NCBI GenBank assembly: GCA_001516055.1
Contig: LOEZ01000055.1
Coordinates: forward strand, 1 to 64,000
From: Gracilibacter sp. BRH_c7a
Lineage (GTDB): Bacteria > Bacillota > Desulfitobacteriia > Desulfitobacteriales > Syntrophobotulaceae
Direction of reading: 5' to 3'
Length of the DNA: 64,000 bases
Shown here: in pieces, positions 8,875 to 16,954 of the stretch
How positions within the stretch are numbered: the first letter of the stretch is position 1
How the letters are laid out: every line of letters starts with the position of its first letter
Notes under the pieces: model-generated
The model's input: only the letters and a program-made list of their open reading frames with translations
Told to the model about the DNA's origin: nothing
Databases searched by the model: none
Program-made: the position numbers and the translations under genes

Positions 8875-10620
8875 TTAGAAAGGTAACTCCTTAGGGAAAA
8901 CCTGGGCACTACCCCGATTGAAAGTCACATGTTGAACATGTCCGTTGGGGTATACCACATCGCCTTCAAAGATTATACCTCGGAAAGACTCTATTACCGG
9001 AGAGCTACTGTCATACTTGACCGTGAGACGTGCATTATTAAAAGTACCTAAGTTACTCCCTTTTGAAGTGGGAGCACTCTGTCCACCACTTCTATAGTCG
9101 CCAATTGCAAATTTAACCGTAACATTTTGAACTTCTCCAATGATGTGAAAAGTCTCTTCCGTATTGGCATTTTCATACTTATAGGTCTTCGATGTTAACT
9201 TAGACTTATTTGGTCCATTATAGTCTCCTGGCAGTATTACCACTCTGCTTTGTGAATAATCAATATAGGTTCCGTTATAAGTTTCGTTAACAAACCCATC
9301 TTCGCTTGTATTGGAAGTATTGGTATCCGTATTAGGGTTTGTATTATTGCCCGTATTGGGGTTTGTATTTGTGCTGGTATTCGTACTTGTATTGCCGGAA
9401 AAGCTGTAGGTCTTACCGCCAATCACTGCCTGCGTGTGGGATAAGTTTTGAATATCTGCATTGAATAGATCTGCAGTGTCATTGGCTACCCCTATTTTCG
9501 TTATTCTGTCCGAATCTACTTTAAAGAAATATACTTCATCATTGTTGGGCGGATCGGCTACAAACATGGCAATATGATACTGATTATCTTCACTGCATTT
9601 GACCAGTTTATATTTGTTAAATACGAGTTCCTTGTTTATGACTATGCTGAAAAGTTCATATTCTGTTTTTTCTGGGTCATAGAGGCTGGGGTGATCATAC
9701 CCGTTAAGTACTACTTTCAGCCAATATAAATCATTAATAAGGGTAAAGGTATCCACGATACCATCGCTATCTAAATCATATCTATATTCTTTGTTGAACT
9801 CATAGGATGAAAGCAGGACAGGCTTAGCTGCTGTACTGCCGGTATTGGTATTATTACTGGTATTACTGGTATTACTGGTATTGCTGCCTTGAGCTGGTTG
9901 GCTGGACGCACCTTGATTCGCACTGGCTGTTTGGGTTCCCAATGTTTTGATATCAAATTTCATATTATTTGGATTGTAAGTATACTGTTCTTTCGTTTCA
10001 GTAGTTGTCTTGTCTGTTTTCTTATCATATTTGGTTACAGTGTAGGTAAAATCGGTTAATTTCCCATCAATCTTTCCTATCTCTTCGAATTGGGCGTTAG
10101 GGAACTCAACAACATGATGAAGCAGAAGTCTATCTAAAACCTCAACCATTTTCGAGCCATCATAAGCATATAAGCTTAATTCTTCGAACTGCTCTCCTGT
10201 GCCACCAGTTCCAGAGGTTAACGCTAAGAAGCCATCCATTAATTCAGGGGTATTGCTATGTTTTCCCAGATATATTTCTGAGGGTATCCTCTCGAATTCA
10301 CCATTATCTTTGCTGATAATTTCCACTTTATCGTACCAGTCAGTCCCATAGGAGTCGACAAGAACTGCCTCCTCTGTACCATCACTGGTAATATCAAAGT
10401 AGTAGACTTGCCATTGGTCAAATCGTTCACTCGATATATCTACTATTTCTTCTTTGACATATTGATGAAGCGCACTCTTATTTTTAATATCTGTCTCAGA
10501 TTCCATCCGTGCTTTGAGTTCAGCTTTTCTTTCTTCTTCGCTGTTTTGCGGCGAACTGCAGCCTGTTAGGCCAGTCAGGACTAACCCAATGATAAGTATG
10601 ATTGCAATGATTTTTTTCAC
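8875..10620 (-). CDS. Lipoprotein D with Asn/Thr/Ser-rich linkers
   Basis: A 581-residue predicted lipoprotein (lipobox GLTGC, Cys21) with a shortened shared linker (NSEEERKAELKARMESE). Domains in order: an N-terminal domain with ITSDGTEEAVLVDSYG, like FG-GAP/VCBS-type Asp-rich loops (about 60-200); a Thr/Asn/Ser repeat linker (about 235-265); a domain starting YRYDLDSDGIVDTF with a Ca-binding-like DxDxDG loop (about 275-400) that is clearly homologous to the C-terminal domain of lipoprotein E; a second NTST/NPNT repeat linker; and a beta-rich C-terminal domain ending in ELPF. It lies 16 bases downstream of lipoprotein E, so the two are probably cotranscribed. Function is unknown. Confidence 0.75.
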   Translation of the reverse strand: MKKIIAIILIIGLVLTGLTGCSSPQNSEEERKAELKARMESETDIKNKSALHQYVKEEIVDISSERFDQWQVYYFDITSDGTEEAVLVDSYGTDWYDKVEIISKDNGEFERIPSEIYLGKHSNTPELMDGFLALTSGTGGTGEQFEELSLYAYDGSKMVEVLDRLLLHHVVEFPNAQFEEIGKIDGKLTDFTYTVTKYDKKTDKTTTETKEQYTYNPNNMKFDIKTLGTQTASANQGASSQPAQGSNTSNTSNTSNNTNTGSTAAKPVLLSSYEFNKEYRYDLDSDGIVDTFTLINDLYWLKVVLNGYDHPSLYDPEKTEYELFSIVINKELVFNKYKLVKCSEDNQYHIAMFVADPPNNDEVYFFKVDSDRITKIGVANDTADLFNADIQNLSHTQAVIGGKTYSFSGNTSTNTSTNTNPNTGNNTNPNTDTNTSNTSEDGFVNETYNGTYIDYSQSRVVILPGDYNGPNKSKLTSKTYKYENANTEETFHIIGEVQNVTVKFAIGDYRSGGQSAPTSKGSNLGTFNNARLTVKYDSSSPVIESFRGIIFEGDVVYPNGHVQHVTFNRGSAQVFPKELPF

Positions 10621-10636
10621 TTATTTCTCCTCCTGC

Positions 10637-11791
10637 TTATTGACCAAAAATAAACGCTTCTCCCGCAAAATTTGCCTCGCTCCGGGACAGACCCGCTTCA
10701 CAATTAAAGAAGTCATCAAACTCGTAGTTAAACATCCCTAAATCTACTGTAGCAACACCTAACACTTTCAACTCTTCCGCTTCTTTTTGGCCAGAAGTAT
10801 ACTTATCATATCCTTTGTATTCATACTCTAAGAAATAGACTTCATAGTCATTGGGTGGAGAAGCTACATAGAGAGCAAGCGCATATTTATTGCTGTCGTA
10901 TATGTTTATAAGCTTATATTTAAAGTAAAGCAATTCGGGCGTTATACTTTCGAGGGCGACGCTATAACCCCATTCATTGATGAAAAGATCAATATAGCTT
11001 CCGTCTGATTCCAGAGAAAATGTATCAATTTTTTGATCACCATCGAGATCGTATTGATATTCTTTATTAGCTTCATAAACACCAAGCAGTTGGGATTTTG
11101 GTTGGGGATTATCCTGAGTTGGAGGGGTTGTATTTGAAGAACTAGTACTGCTGCCCGAATTTGAATTTAGACTTACGAATTCGCAGCCGGTTTCATTGTA
11201 GTCGGACTTGGCCCAAGCGCTTAGGTTTTTAACTTTGATCGTTGCGCTTACTCTTTGGAAATTTTCTTTGATCTCTTTGACAGTGCTGGCAGGCAGAGAA
11301 TTATAAAAGCTATCATAATTCTTGAACCATAGAGCTCCTGGCTTATATGATAAGTTCTCATTGATTGAATCAAGCACAATAGCTGGGAGACTAGTATTGT
11401 CCGTAATTTCAAACCATAAACTGCTCGTGAAATCATCGTAGTAAATCTCCCCTGTGAGCGTAGCATTCCCTTGCAAATCAAATTTTGCTTCACTTTGAGA
11501 TGTAGTAATGTTACCAATGGTAAATGAGCCAACCGTATCTCCGTCATTTAAGCCGGATAAGCGGTATGTATTTGCCGTGGTGGAATTATTTGCGTCGCTT
11601 TTCCCTGTGTCATCTGAGCTTTGTTGATCTGTGGCTTGCTCATTTTGCTGCTCGGCTTCTGCTTCCAGTTCTGCTTTGATTTCAGCTCTTAACTCCTCCT
11701 CGGATTTTGGATTAGAGGTTTCCTGTGCGCTACAGCCAACCAAGGATAAAACCATGACAATTACGCAGATCATACTATAAAACTTTTTCAT
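10637..11791 (-). CDS. Lipoprotein E of the tandem cluster
   Basis: A 384-residue predicted lipoprotein (lipobox SLVGC, Cys20) with the shared KSEEELRAEIKAELEAEAEQQ module and a Gln/Ser/Asp/Asn-rich linker. Residues about 75-210 form one domain (LSGLNDGDTVGSFTIGNI onward). A Ser/Thr/Pro linker follows, then a domain beginning YEANKEYQYDLDGDQKIDTF that matches the central domain of lipoprotein D, including the Asp-rich loop and the phrase ASPPNDYEVYFLE. This is the first lipoprotein gene of the cluster, 90 bases after the DUF2442 gene. It has no recognised catalytic residues. Confidence 0.75.
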   Translation of the reverse strand: MKKFYSMICVIVMVLSLVGCSAQETSNPKSEEELRAEIKAELEAEAEQQNEQATDQQSSDDTGKSDANNSTTANTYRLSGLNDGDTVGSFTIGNITTSQSEAKFDLQGNATLTGEIYYDDFTSSLWFEITDNTSLPAIVLDSINENLSYKPGALWFKNYDSFYNSLPASTVKEIKENFQRVSATIKVKNLSAWAKSDYNETGCEFVSLNSNSGSSTSSSNTTPPTQDNPQPKSQLLGVYEANKEYQYDLDGDQKIDTFSLESDGSYIDLFINEWGYSVALESITPELLYFKYKLINIYDSNKYALALYVASPPNDYEVYFLEYEYKGYDKYTSGQKEAEELKVLGVATVDLGMFNYEFDDFFNCEAGLSRSEANFAGEAFIFGQ

Positions 11792-11881
11792 AAAATATCT
11801 CCCCCGTTCCTTTCCTTTTATAACTTTCTTCTTAGTGCTTTGAAATCCCTTATTAACCTGCTCATCTGCCTTGTGACGTTT

Positions 11882-12115
11882 TTATCTTTCTATCAGATTG
11901 ATAATTTCGTCAATCGTTATTTGGCATAAACTATCCCATATAAGATTGTTGCCGTTTTCAATCTTAACTGATTTGAACATGTCTAAATCAGCAAGCTTAC
12001 AGAATCTAACTGACTCTAATCTCGGCTTCATATCCATGATAATTTTGTGAGCGTTATCCAGTTCTATCAGCAAGGTATAATCATCTTTGGGAATGATGTT
12101 AGTTATTTTGGACAT
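11882..12115 (-). CDS. DUF2442 small protein
   Basis: A 77-residue protein matching the DUF2442 pattern: an N-terminal strand with YTLLIELDNAHKIIMDMKP, then FCKLADLDMFKSVKIENGNNLIWD. DUF2442 proteins are often encoded beside toxin-antitoxin or DUF4160 genes, but no such partner is seen here. The start at MSKITN is chosen because AGGAGG lies 6 bases upstream; a longer frame starting further upstream would run back through the terminator and reach the regulator gene. It sits between the MalT-like regulator and the lipoprotein genes. Function is unknown. Confidence 0.75.
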   Translation of the reverse strand: MSKITNIIPKDDYTLLIELDNAHKIIMDMKPRLESVRFCKLADLDMFKSVKIENGNNLIWDSLCQITIDEIINLIER

Positions 12116-12137
12116 TATCTTCCTCCTAAAAAGACAT

Positions 12138-12168
12138 AAAAAACTCTGCCAACGTAATACTAGCAGAG
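12138..12168 (-). terminator. Terminator after the MalT-like regulator
   Basis: On the minus strand GCTCTGC and GCAGAG pair across a 13-base loop (stem arms 12163-12168 and 12144-12149), followed at once by six U residues (12143-12138). This is a good intrinsic terminator between the regulator stop (12214) and the DUF2442 ribosome site. It may also act as an attenuator controlling read-through into DUF2442 and the lipoprotein genes. Confidence 0.8.
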
Positions 12169-12213
12169 CTTCTTCACTCGATAAATTATCGGATGAGATA
12201 CTTTTTTGAATTT

Positions 12214-14709
12214 TCACGAATAATCTGGTATAAGTTTAAAATCAAGTGCCTTCTTTACAGCAGCCGCTCGTCCTGATACATTTAATTTCCGATAAATCGA
12301 GGTTATATTTTTTCTAACGGTAACTTCTGCAATAAAAATATGCGCAGCGATTTCTTGATTGGTTCTTCCCTCAATAATATGTTTGAGAATTTCCTGCTCG
12401 CGTTCAGTCAGTAATGGCGGGGATTTTATATCCGTTAATTCATCCCGCTTGGAATAAATCTTTGTTACAACTAATACAAGCCGATTCATATATGAATCTA
12501 TTGTTGTGCTTTTTTTAGCATCTTTCTGCAGTTCTTTAAGTATTACGAGCACATCTGCATCATATTCCGCAAAGGGCAGCACTATATCATCAGCTTTTCC
12601 AATCTCTAAAGCAAGAAGCATCGCTGTTTTCGCTTCAGTCATGCCGTACAGCCTGTATTTGGCAGCTGCCTCTAATATATAGCAATGCAGAAACCCCAGC
12701 TGATTGTTAAATAAAGAGAAAGCACCCCGCATATCCTCACAAAGGATTTCTAATTGCAGATAACTTTTATTCAGCAATAGGTATTTACCATAGATAAGAT
12801 AGTTGAACCCTATCCCCTGATACAATATCTCACACTGTTGTAAATCACCAATCTTCAGCCAATCGGCAAAATTACGTTCTTTTCCGGTGATACCCCCGAT
12901 ATATCCTGCACACAGGTCGAAAGCACTGCTTAAGATTGGACTGTTGCTTGTCTCTACTTCAGTGTTTAACTGATCTATTATCTCCTGGGATTTATCAAAC
13001 TGACCTCGTGCCGCACATACTCGGGCGAGAACGAGATCGGCACATATTATGACCGCAATCTGTTCCATGGTTTTCGCCTTCAAAATTGCTTTGTGAGCTT
13101 CGATTTCTGCTCTTTTTAAATCCCCGGTTTCCAGATAATATTCTGCTTTCAGGAGGTTATCAAACCCCTTGCCACAGCCGCCTGCTAAATCCATGTAATA
13201 AGGAAACATCTGTTCAACAGTTCTCATCGTCGCCAGCAGCTTTCCTTTTTCCTTGTAATACAAATAGAGAGAATGGGTAGAACCAAACGTTATAATTTTA
13301 TCCTTATTCGCTATCGAAGAGCGGCCATCCAGTAACTCATGTGCCTTAGCCAGTTTATGATGCATCAGTGCAGCATCATTAAATTCTGCATAGGCTCTAA
13401 TCAACTCGATTTCTCCATTAATGCGTTTCTTCATATGCGCAGAGATATTCGTATCGTCTTGATAATAGGTGTCGATTTCTACTAAAAGACGGAACCCCTC
13501 TTCTTTGTCTACATTTGTCACGTAAAAACTCGTATAAGCCAGATATCCGATAGGATGACGATACCTTACTTCACTAGGTATATATTTAAATATTTCCAAG
13601 ATAAACTTGGAATGATTATCTAAAACTAAGTTTATACTACTTTTCTCAAATTCCCCCATAACCAGATCGTATTCATGAGCTATTAAGAAGTGTTTTAAAC
13701 CTAAAACAATATCCTCATTATCGATATACCATATACCGGCTTTCTTATGTAATTCTTTTCGTGCAATTTCTAAGGGCTGTTGTTCAATTAACTTTTTCAA
13801 ATAACTTTTAAAGATATTATGTATTCTATAAACGCCTTCTTTTTCATCATACCGGATGAAAGAGTTGCCGTTGCTTATATCTTGTATGATCCTTTCCGTT
13901 GCTGCGTCGTTGGTTACATATACGGCTTGGTCTGGTGTGAAGCTGTCAAATACAGAAAGCAGCTTTAATATCATTAACTCTTTTTCTGAATACCGTGGTA
14001 TAACTGCAGTTTCAATGAGTTTTTCGATACTGCTTCCCGACTCGACAATGCCAATTTCACTATATCTTTGCATCATGAGATATACGGCTGATATCCAGCC
14101 TTCAGATATCTTATGAACCCGCTGTGCAATATCATCAGAAATACTATGTCCATTCAGCAAAAAGTACTGCTTTACTTCTTCTTGACTTAACTCGAATAGA
14201 TGATGTTTTAACAGATAGCAGTATCCTTTTAGCGTTAATTCATCAACATTGATCTCGGGGATGGTCCTTGAGAGGATAACGATATGCAGCCCTTGAATAC
14301 GAGCTCTCACAATTATTTCCAGCATTTGATTAAGTTCATAAGCCTGATTAAAATGATAGTCGTCAATTACTATTATAGTATTTACTAGGGCGGTATAATC
14401 TTCGATTATCTTGATTACTTTATCTCTTTGTGGTGTATTTATCGGAAATCCTAAAGTATTTAATTGTCTGCCTAGTTTTGGTACGGCTTTAATAAGCTGT
14501 CGTGTAAGGGAGTCCCAGATATATTGGGGAGATGATTCATCACTCCCAACGGTTAGCCATATATAGTTTTTATCCGCTTGATCGAGAAAGTCTCTTACGG
14601 ATGTAGTCTTGCCATAACCCATGGCTGCCACAATGATGGTTAGTGGGTAAGCAAAAATGCTATTGAGCTTTGTACTAATTTGTTTCCGCTTTAAGATAAA
14701 CCGCTGCAC
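12214..14709 (-). CDS. MalT-like LuxR-family transcriptional regulator
   Basis: An 831-residue STAND-type regulator. The N-terminal NTPase domain has a Walker A AAMGYGKTT near residue 30 and Walker B-like TIIVIDDYH near 115. A winged-helix and long TPR-like helical sensor region follows (about 330-740). The C-terminus is a LuxR helix-turn-helix (TEREQEILKHIIEGRTNQEIAAHIFIAEVTVRKNITSIYRKL). Such proteins bind an inducer through the TPR part, oligomerise with ATP and activate promoters. It starts at a GTG with AAGGTGGG upstream. Its position ahead of the lipoprotein array makes it the obvious candidate to control it, an inference from gene order. Confidence 0.85.
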   Translation of the reverse strand: MQRFILKRKQISTKLNSIFAYPLTIIVAAMGYGKTTSVRDFLDQADKNYIWLTVGSDESSPQYIWDSLTRQLIKAVPKLGRQLNTLGFPINTPQRDKVIKIIEDYTALVNTIIVIDDYHFNQAYELNQMLEIIVRARIQGLHIVILSRTIPEINVDELTLKGYCYLLKHHLFELSQEEVKQYFLLNGHSISDDIAQRVHKISEGWISAVYLMMQRYSEIGIVESGSSIEKLIETAVIPRYSEKELMILKLLSVFDSFTPDQAVYVTNDAATERIIQDISNGNSFIRYDEKEGVYRIHNIFKSYLKKLIEQQPLEIARKELHKKAGIWYIDNEDIVLGLKHFLIAHEYDLVMGEFEKSSINLVLDNHSKFILEIFKYIPSEVRYRHPIGYLAYTSFYVTNVDKEEGFRLLVEIDTYYQDDTNISAHMKKRINGEIELIRAYAEFNDAALMHHKLAKAHELLDGRSSIANKDKIITFGSTHSLYLYYKEKGKLLATMRTVEQMFPYYMDLAGGCGKGFDNLLKAEYYLETGDLKRAEIEAHKAILKAKTMEQIAVIICADLVLARVCAARGQFDKSQEIIDQLNTEVETSNSPILSSAFDLCAGYIGGITGKERNFADWLKIGDLQQCEILYQGIGFNYLIYGKYLLLNKSYLQLEILCEDMRGAFSLFNNQLGFLHCYILEAAAKYRLYGMTEAKTAMLLALEIGKADDIVLPFAEYDADVLVILKELQKDAKKSTTIDSYMNRLVLVVTKIYSKRDELTDIKSPPLLTEREQEILKHIIEGRTNQEIAAHIFIAEVTVRKNITSIYRKLNVSGRAAAVKKALDFKLIPDYS

Positions 14710-14903
14710 AAGTATTCTTACCCACCTTAGCTAAAAAAAATTCTATAACGATTGTTGCTGCATTATATCCACTTTAACACTCTAATTTATCTTATAAATA
14801 ACTAAGTTGTTATAACAATTTTACTATAATTTTACATAAATTTAAATATCGGACAAGAGAAATATTTTAATAATTTATATTTATTTTTTCTTGCTTTCTA
14901 ATT

Positions 14904-15710
14904 CTAATGTTTAAACCTATGATACTCCCACACCTTAAGCAGCGGATAGGGATTAAGCCATTCCGTATTGGGTAGCTCTATACCAAAGTGAAGATGGTCA
15001 GGAGTGGTAATCGCATCACCGGTGTTCCCCATCGTTCCGATTAATTCTCCTTTGGTTATTCTCTGGCCGATAGTTAGGTCCGTATTAATTTTATCTAAGT
15101 GGGCATAGTAATAATAATTACCGTCATTACCCCTAACCCCCACTCTCTCGCCTCCAAGTCTGTTCCACCCTAGCTTTTCTACAGTTCCGTCACAAACATT
15201 GAAAATGGGAGTACCTTTTTTATCAAAGAGATCAGTTCCTTGATGAGAACGGGCCCCTCCTTCCCTATCTGCTCCGTAGGTATCTACGAAATAACTAGGC
15301 CCTTGAAGGGGAAACAGATAATTATCGGGCGTATATACAGGGTATTTATCGAGGAGCGTTCTATAGTATTTAGCTGTCTTAATATATTTCGGGTATTTAT
15401 CCGGCCAGATTAGTTCTTCAAATAAAGTCTTATTATCTATCTGTTTGTGCAGATTCATAATAATACTATCATTTTGACCTTCTAATTGGTGCTGAGCTGA
15501 TAATATGGCTATATAATCTTTCCAGGTAGATGGATACTTTTCTTGGTATGCTATTATCAACTCTGGAGAGAACATTGACAGAGTTCTGTAGTCTTGGACG
15601 ATATTCTTATCCTTCATAATAAATTGTGTCCAGATAATTGATGAAATTAATACTGTCAAGATCAAGAGAATTATCAGTTGTAAAGATCTAAAAAATTTAA
15701 TCTTAATCAA
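14904..15710 (-). CDS. Membrane-anchored M23 metallopeptidase
   Basis: A 268-residue protein with an N-terminal transmembrane helix (about 10-32) and a C-terminal LytM/M23 peptidase domain. Zinc and catalytic residues are in place: HQGTD (HxxxD) and DHLHFG (HxH), plus a YYYYAHL strand. It should cut peptide cross-links in the cell wall from the outer membrane face. The TTG at 15710 has GGAGG 9 bases upstream and is preferred; a TTG nine bases earlier is too close to that site. The ribosome site lies in the 3' arm of a perfect hairpin shared with the end of the upstream LysM gene, so translation may depend on that fold. Confidence 0.85.
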   Translation of the reverse strand: MIKIKFFRSLQLIILLILTVLISSIIWTQFIMKDKNIVQDYRTLSMFSPELIIAYQEKYPSTWKDYIAILSAQHQLEGQNDSIIMNLHKQIDNKTLFEELIWPDKYPKYIKTAKYYRTLLDKYPVYTPDNYLFPLQGPSYFVDTYGADREGGARSHQGTDLFDKKGTPIFNVCDGTVEKLGWNRLGGERVGVRGNDGNYYYYAHLDKINTDLTIGQRITKGELIGTMGNTGDAITTPDHLHFGIELPNTEWLNPYPLLKVWEYHRFKH

Positions 15711-15714
15711 TAAA

Positions 15715-15748
15715 CTCAACCTCCATAATAACTAATATGGAGGTTGAG
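15715..15748 (-). terminator. Hairpin between LysM and M23 genes, masking the M23 ribosome site
   Basis: A perfect 12-bp inverted repeat (15715-15726 and 15737-15748, 10-base loop). In the minus-strand transcript the 3' arm is ATGGAGGTTGAG, which contains the GGAGG of the M23 gene and runs into TTTATTG. It can serve as a weak terminator for the LysM gene or as a fold that blocks M23 translation. Confidence 0.65.
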
Positions 15749-15803
15749 TATAAATAATTCTAAATATCTATAAGACAGATAATACTATTGATATATAGCT
15801 TCC

Positions 15804-16127
15804 CTACAACCTGGTTGGCACATAAATTACTTGACCTGGTTGGATATAAGTACTAGCTAAGTTATTATATTGGATGGTCTTATGGACTAATAAATTGATA
15901 TCAGCATTGACATCTGCATTAGCAGCCAATCCCCATAAAGTATCCCCTTTTTGGACTACAACACTTTGAAAAGTATAATTATTCGAACTGATATTCGAGC
16001 TGCTTGCAAATGCTAATTTATAACCAGATACGGTTATTAAAAATACTGTCATAACCATCAAAACTATTGAGATTCTTCTAATCATTGAAGATACTTTACT
16101 TTGACGATATTTAATGGATTCTTTCAT
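15804..16127 (-). CDS. yneA: YneA-like LysM cell-division suppressor
   Basis: A 107-residue protein with one transmembrane/signal helix (about 20-37, IVLMVMTVFLITVSGY) and a C-terminal LysM domain (VVQKGDTLWGLAA to GQVIYVPTRL). Size, layout and divergent placement next to lexA match YneA of Bacillus, the SOS-induced protein that delays septation. The start at MKES is chosen from GGAGG 13 bases upstream; a longer frame would cross the LexA box and the promoter. The promoter is a near-consensus one with a LexA box filling the spacer, so SOS control is directly supported by sequence. The exact function is inferred from the family. Confidence 0.85.
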   Translation of the reverse strand: MKESIKYRQSKVSSMIRRISIVLMVMTVFLITVSGYKLAFASSSNISSNNYTFQSVVVQKGDTLWGLAANADVNADINLLVHKTIQYNNLASTYIQPGQVIYVPTRL

Positions 16128-16141
16128 AACCTTCACTCCTC

Positions 16142-16155
16142 CAAACAAATGTTCT
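16142..16155 (-). promoter_or_regulatory. Possible third LexA box
   Basis: CAAACAAATGTTCT matches the Gram-positive LexA consensus CGAACRNRYGTTYG at 12 of 14 positions and overlaps the ribosome site of the yneA-like gene. It is weaker than the other two boxes. Confidence 0.4.
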
Positions 16156-16161
16156 GACTTA

Positions 16162-16190
16162 ATTCTAATACGAACAACTGTTCGTGTCAA
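16162..16190 (-). promoter_or_regulatory. SOS promoter of the yneA-like gene with LexA box
   Basis: On the minus strand the -35 TTGACA (16190-16185) and -10 TAGAAT (16167-16162) are separated by exactly 17 bases. The spacer contains the perfect LexA box CGAACAACTGTTCG at 16171-16184. LexA bound here would block RNA polymerase fully. Confidence 0.9.
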
Positions 16191-16199
16191 GAATTTTAT

Positions 16200-16238
16200 C
16201 GAACATAGGTTTGCTTTTCGGTAAAAATATGGTATATT
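16200..16238 (+). promoter_or_regulatory. lexA promoter with second LexA box
   Basis: CGAACATAGGTTTG at 16200-16213 matches the LexA consensus at 13 of 14 positions and overlaps the -35 TTGCTT (16211-16216). The -10 TATATT lies at 16233-16238 with a 16-base spacer. This gives lexA autorepression. Confidence 0.8.
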
Positions 16239-16275
16239 TTACATAGATAAATTATTTATCTTGGAGGGTAAAAAT

Positions 16276-16887
16276 ATGACTGTTGATCTTTCACCTCGCC
16301 AGAGAGACATATTGGAAATAATAAAAAAAGAGATAACCCTTAAAGGTTATCCCCCATCAGTTCGTGAGATAGGTGAAGCTGTAGGCCTCACTTCCAGCTC
16401 AACCGTTCATAATCATTTGACAATCCTTGAGCATAAAGGATACATCCGAAGAGATCCAACGAAGCCCAGAGCTATTGAAGTGCTTGATTCTCTAAGCGAA
16501 TTCACCAGGAAGACAGTACATGTTCCGGTGGTGGGACAAGTTACGGCCGGGGAACCCATCCTGGCAGTCGAAAATATTGAAGACTCATTCCCTATCCCTT
16601 ATGATATGGTTAAGTCAGATACGGTATTCATGTTACATGTTAAGGGAGAAAGTATGATTGAAGCGGGTATCCTTGATGGTGACCTGATACTTGTAAGGCA
16701 ACAGAGTACTGCCAATAACGGTGATATCGTTGTGGCCCTGATGGAAGATGAAGCAACTGTGAAACGCTTCTTCAAAGAGAAGAATGCGATTCGCCTCCAG
16801 CCAGAGAATTCTCACATGGCTCCCATCTACACCCAGAATGTTTCCATACTGGGTAAAGTTATCGGCGTTTTCAGGACCGTTGTCTGA
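16276..16887 (+). CDS. lexA: LexA SOS repressor
   Basis: A 203-residue SOS repressor and self-cleaving S24 protease. The N-terminal winged helix ([16 protein letters not shown] to [15 protein letters not shown]) binds LexA boxes. The cleavage site is the Ala-Gly in VTAGEP near residue 93. The catalytic Ser is in GESMIEAG and the Lys in EATVKRFF. The ATG at 16276 is chosen because GGAGGG sits 7 bases upstream; an upstream TTG in frame has no ribosome site. LexA boxes upstream indicate autoregulation and joint control of the divergent yneA-like gene. Confidence 0.97.
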   Translation: MTVDLSPRQRDILEIIKKEITLKGYPPSVREIGEAVGLTSSSTVHNHLTILEHKGYIRRDPTKPRAIEVLDSLSEFTRKTVHVPVVGQVTAGEPILAVENIEDSFPIPYDMVKSDTVFMLHVKGESMIEAGILDGDLILVRQQSTANNGDIVVALMEDEATVKRFFKEKNAIRLQPENSHMAPIYTQNVSILGKVIGVFRTVV

Positions 16888-16954
16888 GCAGTATCATGGT
16901 TCAGTGTTTAGATGTTGTAATGCTAATAGATTAATTAATCGTATGTCAGGCAAA

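Noticed and set aside
14807-14818. TTGTTATAACAA palindrome upstream of the MalT-like gene
   Set aside because: A 12-bp palindrome in very AT-rich DNA is not enough to call an operator, and there is no second copy.
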